A stretch of DNA of 64,000 nucleotides. Source: an uncultured Clostridia bacterium. Its GTDB lineage: Bacteria > Bacillota > Clostridia > Christensenellales > Borkfalkiaceae. Shown here in pieces: positions 25,229 to 33,302 of this stretch. The notes under the pieces were generated by a model, which was not told where the DNA came from, did not search any database, and saw nothing but the letters and a program-made list of their open reading frames with translations. Where the stretch lies: positions 1 to 64,000 of the forward strand of contig CAKQRD010000004.1 in assembly GCA_934271275.1 (NCBI GenBank). The letters run 5' to 3'. Position numbers and translations under genes: made by a program. Positions within the stretch are counted from its first letter, which is position 1; the number at the start of each line of letters is the position of its first letter.

Positions 25229-26422
25229 GTGAAAAAGAAAGAAAAGATAAAAAAAGTCAAATATAATCACGTCGACTTTCCCTCCGTGTGGGGGCGCGTG
25301 TGGCGGCTGGTAGTATATAACGCCGTCGCCACCGCGGCGACGTTCTGGCTTTTTTGGGGCAACTTCACTCTCGACGACGTCGCGTACGAACTCGACTACT
25401 TTACGCTATGGGGCTTTACGGCGTTTCGTCCGCAGATATTCCTCGTTTGCATAACGTTCTTTTTAATGTTGCGGCAGTTTTTCAAGGACTGCAACCTCTT
25501 GCGCTTTACGCTCGCAATGATAAAGCACGATAACGAGGTAACGGAAACGGGCGGAAACAAACGACTGTACGACGGCGTGGAAGGCTCCGGCAAGACGATG
25601 ACGAACGCAAACGACACGCTTTTCATAGCGTGCAGTAAAGACGTAGCTATGCGGCTCGCGTATTATCTCAAATATCCGTACAAGGACGAGCTGAAAGACG
25701 ACAAAGATTATAAAGTTTTATGCGAAAGCTTTAACTTTTATCGAGAACACGACGAGGAACTTGTTCCCCACCTTATGGCGGACTTCGATATAAAGTACAA
25801 AGGTCGAAAAAACTACGAATGGAGTATGGACTTCCTCGACCAAAAGAAACGCCCCGCGGAAGGCTTCGCCGTCGCTATAACGGAGATAGCGAACAAGCTT
25901 CCGAACGCGTGGAGCAAGATTCCCGCGGACGAAAAGAAAGATAAACACGGAATGAAGACGAAGAGCGAAACACTTTCGCTGACTCGTCAGTGGTACGATA
26001 TGACGATTATAGGAGACGAACAGCGCGCGGGCGAAGTCGTTCTGGCGTTCAGAAGCGTATGCAGTCAAACGCGGAATCTTATCGGGTGGCGTAAGGTCTT
26101 ATCCCCGAAATTACTCGAATTCTGTTTGAGAGCGTTAAAATCGAGAATTTTGCGAAAGCAAGAGCAGACCTCGAAGCTTCTTTCGGCGACTTACGTCAAG
26201 CTCGAAACGCTCGTCGACCGAATGGGCTTCCGCGTTATCTCGTACAGAGATAAAGAAGCGATACGCGACACGGTGAAAGACGACGAACAGACTTTCGTCC
26301 TCTCTTGCGATTTGCCCTTTATTTACGACACAAGGGGCGAAAGAAAGAACTATGCACTTTACGAAAATTCGCCGGACTTTATTCCCGGCAAAGGAGAAAA
26401 ACGAAATGACGAAAACGTTTAA
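25229..26422 (+). CDS. Zot/pI-like P-loop ATPase (filamentous phage assembly)
   Basis: A 397-residue protein starting GTG directly after the previous stop. Two membrane helices near the N-terminus (about 26-44 and 60-82) precede Walker A GVEGSGKT (117-124). A likely Walker B region, DMTIIGDEQ, is followed by RAGEVVLAFRSVCSQTRNLI. Zot/pI ATPases drive extrusion of filamentous phage through the envelope. In Ff phages the membrane helix follows the ATPase; here it precedes it. Position among small membrane and anchored secreted proteins supports the call. Confidence 0.72.
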   Translation: MKKKEKIKKVKYNHVDFPSVWGRVWRLVVYNAVATAATFWLFWGNFTLDDVAYELDYFTLWGFTAFRPQIFLVCITFFLMLRQFFKDCNLLRFTLAMIKHDNEVTETGGNKRLYDGVEGSGKTMTNANDTLFIACSKDVAMRLAYYLKYPYKDELKDDKDYKVLCESFNFYREHDEELVPHLMADFDIKYKGRKNYEWSMDFLDQKKRPAEGFAVAITEIANKLPNAWSKIPADEKKDKHGMKTKSETLSLTRQWYDMTIIGDEQRAGEVVLAFRSVCSQTRNLIGWRKVLSPKLLEFCLRALKSRILRKQEQTSKLLSATYVKLETLVDRMGFRVISYRDKEAIRDTVKDDEQTFVLSCDLPFIYDTRGERKNYALYENSPDFIPGKGEKRNDENV

Positions 26423-27809
26423 ACGATTGAGCGTTATCATATTCGCAGGACTTGCGAGCTTATGCGCATTCTTCGCGCTTCTGACGTTCCGCCCCCTAAC
26501 GCAGGCAAAAGCGGAAACGCTTATAACGGTCACGGTGTACGACGGAAACATCGGAAAAAAGATAGATTCGGCGGAACTCGACACGTCGCTCGGGGCGCAA
26601 AAGTTCCCCGATTCATTGACTGAAAAACTTACCGCGTATTTCGGAGCGGACGAAAGTCAATTTTACGGCGTTCAGACCTTCGATACGTCCTCGGACGGTT
26701 CGAGCGTTTGGGCAACATTTGCAACGATGAAAAAAAGCTCTTTTTTAGGCGGTAAAAACGTTGATTTATACGTTTATACGAAAAGCGACGTAAATATAAA
26801 GCTTTTAGAGGGTAGTATCACAAGAGGAACGTTGAGCGTTCCGTATACGAAGAATATAAAGGACGTCACGCTTGACGATTTGAATGCCGTTTCGGGCGTG
26901 CCGAAATCGGGCTATATATTAAAAGGCTTTACCCCGAACGGCACGGATTCGACGTTCCCGCAGGCGGGCGTAAGAAGCGTTTCTCTTGAATATGCGAAGG
27001 AAACCGCCGTGGTTTTCAAAAACGAGGACGGCTCGAAAACTTTGCTTACGAAAAATCTTGCGGCGGGAAGCATTTACGATACGCGATACGATAACGAAAT
27101 TCAAGCGGCTGCAAAGAAAGAGGGCTATACCCTTAAAGGCTGGCGCGGAACGTTAGATTCCGACCTTGTGATAAACAAGATTCCTATAAGCGACAACGAT
27201 ATGACTTTATACGCCGTTTACGAGGAAAATTCCGCAAATACCGTTACGATAACGTTTAAGGACGGCGAGACGGTGCTATATACGGCGGAAATAGAAACGG
27301 GCGACGCTCTGACTTTTGCCGATTATCCAGAGCTTGAAGAAAAGACGAAAAAAGCGGGATATGTTTTTAAGGGCTGGCGTTCGGAAGGCGGAACTCTGAT
27401 AGAAGCGGGTTCTTTGAGAACGCTGAACGCGTATAAGGATATGACGTACACGGCAGTTTACGAAGAGGAAGACGCTGATAATTACTATATGGTTGAATTT
27501 TTCGTCGAGACGAAACGCATAGGAGTATATCTCGTAAAGAAAGGCGAAGATATGATTTTTGCCGATTATCCGGAAGTTGTAGCGGCGCAAGAAAAAGAGG
27601 GCTACAACTTTAAAGGTTGGAAATTGTATAACAAGATTTATGCGGACAAGCTTCCTGCGCAAAAAGACGACGTTCAGCTCGATGCGGTTTTTGAAGAAAA
27701 GAGCTTTTTCGAGAAGAACTTCGGTAAGCTTGGAATTTCTACGGGTGGGCTTGTAGTTTGTGGGATAGCGGTTTATCTGCTGTTTTTCCGTAGAAGTCGT
27801 AGAAGATAG
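26406..27809 (+). CDS. Secreted protein with multiple InlB-type repeats
   Basis: 467 residues from ATG 26406 (AAAGGAG), overlapping the ATPase by 17 nt. Signal peptide RLSVIIFAGLASLCAFFALL resembles that of the 24305 gene. At least four Listeria-Bacteroides repeats follow, each ending in KGW/KGF...LYAVYE-like strands (GYTLKGWRGT, GYVFKGWRSEGG, GYNFKGWKLYN). A C-terminal helix LVVCGIAVYLLFF ends in RRSRRR. Same architecture as 24305 with more repeats, so probably a paralogue. Confidence 0.72.
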   Translation: MTKTFKRLSVIIFAGLASLCAFFALLTFRPLTQAKAETLITVTVYDGNIGKKIDSAELDTSLGAQKFPDSLTEKLTAYFGADESQFYGVQTFDTSSDGSSVWATFATMKKSSFLGGKNVDLYVYTKSDVNIKLLEGSITRGTLSVPYTKNIKDVTLDDLNAVSGVPKSGYILKGFTPNGTDSTFPQAGVRSVSLEYAKETAVVFKNEDGSKTLLTKNLAAGSIYDTRYDNEIQAAAKKEGYTLKGWRGTLDSDLVINKIPISDNDMTLYAVYEENSANTVTITFKDGETVLYTAEIETGDALTFADYPELEEKTKKAGYVFKGWRSEGGTLIEAGSLRTLNAYKDMTYTAVYEEEDADNYYMVEFFVETKRIGVYLVKKGEDMIFADYPEVVAAQEKEGYNFKGWKLYNKIYADKLPAQKDDVQLDAVFEEKSFFEKNFGKLGISTGGLVVCGIAVYLLFFRRSRRR

Positions 27810-27821
27810 AGAGGTTTATAT

Positions 27822-28052
27822 ATGCTTTTATTAGCTTTGCTTTTTTTGATTTTGTTTTTAATTCGATAGTTTGTTTTTTTCTTTTTTCGATTTTCGCCCC
27901 GCGAAAACGAAAAAGAAAAAACCTCCGAGAATAAACAAAAGCAAAAAAAGCAAGAAGAAAAGCCTCGAAACCGTGCGCGCGAAAAAACGGCGAAACCGTA
28001 TTGTAAAATTTTATGCAGGCAGATTTCCGCGTGCGGAAATCTGCCGAAATGA
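27822..28052 (+). pseudogene. Amber-interrupted small membrane ORF
   Basis: An ATG at 27822 with AGAGAGG upstream encodes MLLLALLFLILFLIR and meets TAG at 27867-27869. The same frame then continues for 60 codons: a second hydrophobic run (FVFFFFRF), a Lys/Glu/Gln-rich tail and a cysteine-containing end (PYCKILCRQISACGNLPK). Together they look like a single membrane-anchored protein broken by one stop. Either a nonsense mutation, two peptides, or stop readthrough. Confidence 0.4.
28018..28045. other. Strong hairpin, candidate terminator or packaging signal
   Basis: GGCAGATTTCCGC (28018-28030) and GCGGAAATCTGCC (28033-28045) form a perfect 13-bp stem. A T-run begins about 12 nt later, so termination of the structural operon is possible. 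A lone long hairpin in the gene-free stretch after the morphogenesis genes is also where filamentous phages keep packaging signals or origins. The rest of 28053-28281 is GC-rich and gene-free. Confidence 0.5.
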
Positions 28053-28281
28053 AATTTTTTTCTACGAAAAGCCGGGGCGGGCGGCGCGGGGCGCGGCGGG
28101 AACCGGGGCGAACGGCGCGAGACGTCGCGGAAGGCTCGAAGTCTGAACGATCGCCCCACGGCGCAGCCGAACGGCGCGACGTCTGAACGACGGCGTTCAG
28201 AGCGAGGACTAAAAGGAAGGATAAAGAGAAACGACCTCGAAGGCGCGGGAAGCTGTGCGCTTCGGGAAAGGAGGCAAAACG

Positions 28282-28590
28282 TTGGATATTACGGCAGTAA
28301 AAAACTTTAAGGAATTAAACGCGGCTTTGCGCCTGCTTTTTACGCTCGTTTCGATAACGGACGACGGCGGCAGAATCCGCACGAACAAAGCCGATTTATC
28401 GAAGCATACGGGCGTATGCGAGCGCACCGTCAAAGAGCATATAACGACGTTATGCCGTTGCAATATTATAAAGTGGAAATACGGCGGCGCGGCGTTCCTG
28501 AATCCCGATTTTCTTTTCAAGGGAAAGCCGGAAGACAAGGCGGAAGCGCGCAAGGCGTACGAAACGTTTAAATCAGATATAACGGCGTAG
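28282..28590 (+). CDS. RepL-like replication initiator
   Basis: 102 residues from TTG 28282, chosen because AAAGGAGG lies 7 nt upstream. A winged-helix region, RTNKADLSKHTGVCERTVKE, leads into CNIIKWKYGGAAFLNPDFLF and KG. This matches the Firmicute RepL pattern of an HTH followed by 'NIIKRKxGVLMLNPELLMRG'. RepL proteins initiate replication of small plasmids. The gene precedes the winged-helix gene and the repeat array that could be its target. Confidence 0.55.
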   Translation: MDITAVKNFKELNAALRLLFTLVSITDDGGRIRTNKADLSKHTGVCERTVKEHITTLCRCNIIKWKYGGAAFLNPDFLFKGKPEDKAEARKAYETFKSDITA

Positions 28591-28625
28591 CCGTTCATAA
28601 AAAAACAAAAAGAGAGGAAAAACAA

Positions 28626-29036
28626 ATGGTAAAAAGCGAACTAAAAAGGACGAGGCAATACAAGCGATACAGGGATAACAACTTTTACATAACGATACCG
28701 CTTTCGTGGTGTACAAGATTCAATCTCTCGCCGACTGACCTCGTCGTTTTGTGTGTGGTAATGAATGCGACGAAAAACGCCACAATGAAGGCGTATACGG
28801 GTTCGATTAAAGGGCTATGCGTTTGCTGTAACATTTCGCTTCCCACGGCGCGGAGGTCGCTCGAAAAGCTTATAGAAAAAGGCTTTGTCCGGAAAGAATA
28901 TTGGACGAGAGACGGCAAAGAGTGGATAGCGTATACTGCGCTTTCGCTCGTCGCCGGGGAAATGACTATGGAGGAGGCGCTCGAACGTAACATAGCGACA
29001 AATCAGACGTTCAACAACAGACGGCGCGAAGTTTAA
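28626..29036 (+). CDS. Winged-helix protein, possible second replication protein
   Basis: A 136-residue protein. The core GSIKGLCVCCNISLPTARRS, LEKLIEKGFVRKEYW and ...WIAYTAL is a winged helix like those of plasmid initiators and DnaD-like factors. AGAGAGG is 8 nt upstream. It is 35 nt after the RepL-like gene and immediately before a terminator and the iteron-like array, which suggests joint replication control. Confidence 0.6.
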   Translation: MVKSELKRTRQYKRYRDNNFYITIPLSWCTRFNLSPTDLVVLCVVMNATKNATMKAYTGSIKGLCVCCNISLPTARRSLEKLIEKGFVRKEYWTRDGKEWIAYTALSLVAGEMTMEEALERNIATNQTFNNRRREV

Positions 29037-29058
29037 AGCGCTTTAAAATTTAACGTTA

Positions 29059-29087
29059 AAAAGGCATACGCTACCCGTATGCCTTTT
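29059..29087 (+). terminator. Terminator of the replication genes
   Basis: AAAAGGCATACG (29059-29070) pairs perfectly with CGTATGCCTTTT (29076-29087) around CTACC, followed by more T. Confidence 0.85.
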
Positions 29088-29093
29088 TTTTGT

Positions 29094-29426
29094 GTATAGT
29101 AAAAATATTTGTTATGCTATACTGTAAAATTTTGTTACCCTATACGGGGGGTGTAAAAAAATTTTATCCTATGTCAAAAACGGGAAAAGTGATAAAGAAA
29201 TTTTACACCCCGCACTTTTTGGCGTCTCAAAATGTATAGAGTAACGTTTTTTTACTTTGCGCCGTTTTTCGGGCAAGTGTAAAAAAACTTTATCCTATAC
29301 ACGCCCGAAAAGTAGTAAAAAAATTTTACACTATACAAAACGCGCCCCGCCGTATAGGGTAAAAAAACTTTATACCCCGTATAAAAAAACGTTCCAACCC
29401 TTGTATAGTGTAAAAAAACGTTCTAC
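29094..29426. repeat. AT-rich iteron-like array, candidate origin
   Basis: About eight imperfect copies of a near-palindromic unit with pattern GTATAG-GTAAAAAAACTTTA-CTATAC, in both orientations. Clear examples start near 29094, 29151, 29234, 29277, 29313, 29352 and 29403. The array directly follows the two putative replication genes. Such clusters are typical binding sites for plasmid or phage initiators. No gene lies in 29088-29640. Confidence 0.65.
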
Positions 29427-29646
29427 AAATATTATACTCTTATAAAAAAACAAAGTGAATATAAACTTGCGCGCGCGGGCGCGCGCGTACATTCGGACGA
29501 AGAGCCTTCGAGCGTTCCCGAAGCCCCGCGCCGCTTATGCCCGGCGTTCTCGCGTCCTCGACGTCATCAGAATAGAAGCCGCCCCCACTCGGGGCGGCTT
29601 CGCTGATAAAAAAACGGTGGCGACGTGGTTTTTCGTCGTAAAAGAC

Positions 29647-29675
29647 TTGACAACCCCTATTAAATAGGGTATAAT
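29647..29675 (+). promoter_or_regulatory. Toxin-antitoxin promoter with operator in spacer
   Basis: TTGACA (29647-29652), 17 bp, TATAAT (29670-29675). The spacer contains the perfect palindrome CCCTATT-A-AATAGGG (29655-29669), the likely binding site of the antitoxin. Confidence 0.78.
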
Positions 29676-29705
29676 ATAATCACCGAAACAAAAGAGGAAA
29701 ATCAA

Positions 29706-30056
29706 GTGAAACGTTCTTTTATAGAATTGCCGTTTTTTCAAACGAAGTGGAAAAGCTTAGGACTTGACGACGACGACCTTCGCCGTCTGCAAGCGGAGCT
29801 ATTGACCGACCCGAAGGTCGGCGCGGTTATGCAGGGAACGGGCGGCGTTCGTAAAATGCGTTTCGCCTTCGAGCATAGAGGCAAAAGCGGCGGCGTAAGG
29901 GTTATCTACGTCGATTTCGAGGTTTACGAGGAAATTTACCTTTTGACCGCATATACTAAAAATGAAAAGAGCAATCTAACAAAAGAAGAACGTAACGAGC
30001 TTCGCCGTCTCGTGGACGTACTCGAACGGCAGATAGCCGAAAACGAAAAATCTTAA
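29706..30056 (+). CDS. RelE/HigB-type toxin
   Basis: 116 residues from GTG 29706 (AGAGGA upstream). RelE-superfamily features: FFQTKWKSLGLDDDDLRRLQ, LTDPKVGAVMQGTGGVRKMR and FAFEHRGKSGGVRVIYVDFE, then EEIYLLTAYTKNEKSNLTKE. This is the HigB-2/YoeB-like 'GGVRKxR...GKSGGxRVIY' type that cleaves mRNA on ribosomes. It pairs with the gene 17 nt downstream and probably stabilises the prophage. Confidence 0.85.
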   Translation: MKRSFIELPFFQTKWKSLGLDDDDLRRLQAELLTDPKVGAVMQGTGGVRKMRFAFEHRGKSGGVRVIYVDFEVYEEIYLLTAYTKNEKSNLTKEERNELRRLVDVLERQIAENEKS

Positions 30057-30073
30057 AAAGGGGTGGTGACATT

Positions 30074-30385
30074 ATGAAACTTTTCGACGAAATAAAACTC
30101 GGTCTGGAACAAGCTATCGAATATAACAAGGGCAACGTTAAAGCCCGTAAAACAACGCTGGAAATTGCCCCGCTGGAAACGTTTTCCTCCGAGGATATAA
30201 AAACTATACGCCGTCGCGCGGGAATGACGCAGGTTTTATTCGCGCAATATATGGGCGTGTCCGTGAAAACCGTCGAGGCGTGGGAAGCCGGGAAAAATCA
30301 ACCGGAAGGGTCTGCACGCCGACTTTTAACCGTAACCCGCAACGACCCAGATTTTCCGAAACATTCCGGAATAGTGAACGGCTGA
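30074..30385 (+). CDS. HigA-type antitoxin
   Basis: A 103-residue protein with C-terminal HTH_XRE: IKTIRRRAGMTQVLFAQYMG, VSVKTVEAWEAGKNQPEGSA, RRLL. This is the family signature of antitoxins that follow RelE/HigB-2 toxins. It should neutralise the toxin and repress the promoter through the palindrome at 29655-29669. It is the last gene before attR. Confidence 0.88.
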   Translation: MKLFDEIKLGLEQAIEYNKGNVKARKTTLEIAPLETFSSEDIKTIRRRAGMTQVLFAQYMGVSVKTVEAWEAGKNQPEGSARRLLTVTRNDPDFPKHSGIVNG

Positions 30386-30462
30386 ACTATACAAACATAC
30401 GAACAAAGCCGCCCCCACCAGGGCACCTTTGCTTTTCCCCTCTTTTTTATTTTATGTTAAAA

Positions 30463-30480
30463 ATTTGGGGCGAAATTGGG
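30463..30480 (+). repeat. Subterminal 18-bp repeat (right), possible integrase arm site
   Basis: Identical to 18001-18018, 56 bp inside attR. Confidence 0.55.
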
Positions 30481-30535
30481 CAGTTCACGGCAAAAATCGT
30501 TAGTATTTTTCTTGTATTTTTTATCTTCCAAAAGC

Positions 30536-30583
30536 CTCATAACCCGGAGGTCAGGAGGTTCAAATCCCCTCCCCGCAACCAAA
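30536..30583 (+). repeat. attR, 48-bp tRNA-fMet 3'-end repeat
   Basis: Exact copy of 17852-17899. This is the original chromosomal 3' end of the tRNA gene, displaced by integration and still followed by its original terminator (30589-30618). Confidence 0.92.
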
Positions 30584-30617
30584 AAACAACGCCTGCAAGC
30601 TTTGCGGGCGTTTGTTT
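30562..30617 (+). repeat. 56-bp tRNA-tail repeat, copy A
   Basis: The last 22 bp of tRNA-fMet plus the terminator hairpin (ACGCCTGCAA/TTGCGGGCGT). It is repeated exactly at 30788-30843, 226 bp downstream. Confidence 0.9.
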
Positions 30618-30618
30618 T
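30589..30618 (+). terminator. Original tRNA-fMet terminator
   Basis: ACGCCTGCAA (30589-30598) and TTGCGGGCGT (30602-30611) form a 10-bp stem with one G:T pair, followed by a T-rich tract. Confidence 0.75.
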
Positions 30619-30787
30619 TTATTTGAAAGTTTGAAAACCGACTGACCGACGGAGGAGGTCAGGGGCGTTCGAGGCGACCGCGTCCTGCGGACGATACAGG
30701 AAGCCGAGAACGGGACGAGAAAAGGAGTTTGCCGAGCGCAAAACTTTGCGCGACCGCAAACGACTATTTCGAGGAGCGGGCAATGAA

Positions 30788-30843
30788 AAATCCCCTCCCC
30801 GCAACCAAAAAACAACGCCTGCAAGCTTTGCGGGCGTTTGTTT
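30788..30843 (+). repeat. 56-bp tRNA-tail repeat, copy B
   Basis: Exact duplicate of 30562-30617. The DNA between (30618-30787) has no gene and includes a degenerate match to the tRNA variable/T arm near 30650. A former integration or slippage-type duplication is possible. Confidence 0.9.
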
Positions 30844-31062
30844 GTTTTATGAATATGAATCTCGGGTTTTCGGAGGCTTTTTCTAATGATTACGGAAATC
30901 GCGGAAATTATATGCTTTTTCGTCAACCATAAAAAGCTTAAATTTAACCGGAGCATACCGTAAGTCAGGAGTAACCGCCCGAGAAATTCGTTCTGGCGGA
31001 GGTTTTCTTTACTCGTTTTTTCTTAAATTAAAACTTTTCCTTATATTTCCTCTCGTTTATGC

Positions 31063-31091
31063 TTGTCATTTTCGCTTTCCTTTGTTAAAAT
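31063..31091 (+). promoter_or_regulatory. tilS promoter, predicted leaderless transcript
   Basis: -35 TTGTCA (31063-31068), 17-bp spacer, -10 TAAAAT (31086-31091). The tilS ATG at 31098 is only 6 nt after the -10, where transcription should begin. No ribosome-binding site is present, so the mRNA is probably leaderless. Confidence 0.6.
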
Positions 31092-31097
31092 AGATTT

Positions 31098-32555
31098 ATG
31101 GTCTTTGATTTTAAGGCGTGTTTCGGAGAGAATAAAACCGTCGCGGCGGCCGTTTCCGGCGGCAGCGATTCTATGGCGCTCCTCTCTCTGCTTCTCGATT
31201 CGCGGGAAAAGCTCGGCGTAAAGGTCGTCGCGATAAACGTCGAACACGGTATCCGCGGCGAAAAATCCGCCCGCGACAGCGAATTCGTAAAAAATTTCTG
31301 CTTAAATCGCGGCGTGCCGCTCGCTTCTTATTCGGTTAATTCGTTAGAATACGCCGAAAAACACGGACTTTCCGTCGAGCAGGCGGCAAGAGAGCTTCGG
31401 TACGATTGCTTTTTTAAGGCGATCGAAAGCGGCTTTTGCGACGTTGTGGCTACCGCGCATCACGCGCAGGACAACCTCGAAACGGTGCTTTTTAATCTCC
31501 TCCGCGGGACGGGACTTAAAGGCGTGGCGGGAATTTCAGAAACGGGTTACGACGGAAAAATAATACGCCCCCTTCTCCCCTTCACGAAAGCCGAAATCAA
31601 CGACTACGTAAAGGAAAACGGCGTGCCGTTCGTAACCGACGAAACGAATTTTTCCGACGAATATTCGAGGAATTTTTTGCGGCTGAACGTTATCCCCAAA
31701 ATCAAGGAATTATTCCCCGACGCGGAAACGAGCGTTTATCGCTTTTCAAATCTCGCGGCAAAGGAAAACGAATACCTCGAAGAAGAGGCGAAGCGCGCGG
31801 TAAAGCTTATCACGGGCGGCAAAAACGTAGACGATAAAAACGGGCGAGTTAAAGAAGCGAGAATCTCCTCTTCCGTTCCCGAAGTCATATTTAAGCGCGC
31901 GGTTATCTTCGCGCTGAAAGCGCTCGGCGTGACGAAGGACTGGGAAAAAACGCATATCGACGAGGCTTTTTCTCTGACGGACAAGGAAACGGGCAAAAGC
32001 TTTAATCTCCTTTCGGGCATCGTTTGCAGAAAAGAATACGGCGAAGTCGTGTTTTCCGTTTGCGAAAAGTTAAGTCGCGGCGGCGAAAACGGGCAAGCGG
32101 ACGGACAATCGGAAAATCAAGCTTGCGGTCTTCTCCTCGGACAAGCGGAAGAAGCGTACGAAACAGACGGAAAAAGCGGAAAAGGCGATTTATATATTCC
32201 GTTATTCCCGTTGGTCGGCGGAGCTAAAAGCTTTACCGCGGGCGAGAAAATATATAGAATAGAAGAAATTTCCGCAAAAAACGTAAACCTTAAGGACGGG
32301 CTTTACCTCGCGGCGGAAAAAATCCCCGAAACCGCGGTTATCCGCTTTTATCGTGACGGCGATATTTTCAAAAAATTCGGCGGCGGAACGAAAAAGCTTT
32401 GCGATATTTTTACGGACGAGAAAATTCCGAGAGCGAAACGCGGAGAAATTCCGCTTTTGGCTTCGGAAAACAAGGTGCTTGCGATTTTCGGAAGAAAAAT
32501 TTCCGACGACGCGAGAGCGGACGAGTTGACGAAAATGCTTTTTAAGCTTTCTTAA
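31098..32555 (+). CDS. tilS: tRNA(Ile)-lysidine synthetase
   Basis: A 485-residue enzyme that converts C34 of tRNA-Ile(CAU) to lysidine with ATP and lysine, so that it reads AUA. PP-loop SGGSDS at residues 20-25; NVEHGIRGEKSARDSEFVKN; TAHHAQDNLETVLFNLLRGT; and a C-terminal TilS domain (VIRFYRDGDIFKKFGGGTKK). A low-complexity insert rich in Gly/Gln/Glu (about 330-365) separates the core from the C-terminal domain. Essential in bacteria. It precedes hpt as in many Bacillota. Confidence 0.94.
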   Translation: MVFDFKACFGENKTVAAAVSGGSDSMALLSLLLDSREKLGVKVVAINVEHGIRGEKSARDSEFVKNFCLNRGVPLASYSVNSLEYAEKHGLSVEQAARELRYDCFFKAIESGFCDVVATAHHAQDNLETVLFNLLRGTGLKGVAGISETGYDGKIIRPLLPFTKAEINDYVKENGVPFVTDETNFSDEYSRNFLRLNVIPKIKELFPDAETSVYRFSNLAAKENEYLEEEAKRAVKLITGGKNVDDKNGRVKEARISSSVPEVIFKRAVIFALKALGVTKDWEKTHIDEAFSLTDKETGKSFNLLSGIVCRKEYGEVVFSVCEKLSRGGENGQADGQSENQACGLLLGQAEEAYETDGKSGKGDLYIPLFPLVGGAKSFTAGEKIYRIEEISAKNVNLKDGLYLAAEKIPETAVIRFYRDGDIFKKFGGGTKKLCDIFTDEKIPRAKRGEIPLLASENKVLAIFGRKISDDARADELTKMLFKLS

Positions 32556-32674
32556 CCTCTCGCCCGTCGCCCGCGCAAAACGAAAAAACGCGCGATTTGT
32601 TTCGGCGGACAAAGCGGACAAATCGGCGGCGAACGAAAAGCTATACGAGAAAAAAAATTAAACGAAGGACGTTT

Positions 32675-33202
32675 ATGGATAATTACAGAATTTTACTTAC
32701 GCAGGAACAAATTCAGTCGAGGATCAAGGAGCTCGGAGCGGAAATTACCGAAGATTACGCGGGAAAAGAACCCGTCATTATCTGCATGCTTAAAGGCGCG
32801 GTATACTTCTTCGCCGACCTCACGAAAAACATTAACCTTCCCATAATGATCGATTTCGCAAGGCTTTCGAGCTATCGGAACGGCACGACGAGCGGCAAAA
32901 TGGAGCTTATCGCAAACATTACCGCCAAAATCGAAGGTAAAGACGTGCTTATCGTAGAGGACATCGTTGACAGCGGAAAAACCCTCGCTTACTTTATCAA
33001 CCTCCTCAAAAAAAAGAACCCCTCGTCCATAAAAATCTGCTCGTTCCTCGATAAGAAAGAACGCCGCGAAGCGGACATCAACCCCGATTACGTCGGCTTC
33101 GATATTCCCTGCGGATTCGTTATCGGCTACGGTCTCGACTACGCCGAAAAATACCGCGAATTCCCATTCCTTGCGGAAATCATCGACCCCGATAAGCTAT
33201 AA
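32675..33202 (+). CDS. hpt: Hypoxanthine phosphoribosyltransferase
   Basis: 175 residues from ATG 32675 (MDNYRILLTQEQIQSRIKEL). The PRPP loop is VLIVEDIVDSGKTL, with the purine-binding KICSFLDKKERR and VGFDIPCGFVIGYGLDYAE. It salvages hypoxanthine and guanine to IMP and GMP. An upstream in-frame extension lacks a ribosome-binding site and is rich in Arg/Lys, so the shorter start is right. It follows tilS by 119 nt. Confidence 0.95.
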   Translation: MDNYRILLTQEQIQSRIKELGAEITEDYAGKEPVIICMLKGAVYFFADLTKNINLPIMIDFARLSSYRNGTTSGKMELIANITAKIEGKDVLIVEDIVDSGKTLAYFINLLKKKNPSSIKICSFLDKKERREADINPDYVGFDIPCGFVIGYGLDYAEKYREFPFLAEIIDPDKL

Positions 33203-33302
33203 AATCTTCGGAATCGTCGCGCGCTCGTGCGCTTTAACCGTATAGTTCAAATCATTAAGCGGAACTTTAAAGCGAAAAACGCGTTGCTACCCAAAAAAAC
33301 AG

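Noticed and set aside
27773..28159. 128-codon minus-strand frame after the InlB-repeat gene
   Set aside because: Low-complexity Lys/Phe/Arg composition, no ribosome site, and it overlaps the hairpin and the amber-split ORF.
29094..29426. CRISPR array
   Set aside because: The repeats are imperfect, near-palindromic, in both orientations and unevenly spaced, with no unique spacers or cas genes. An iteron-like array fits better.
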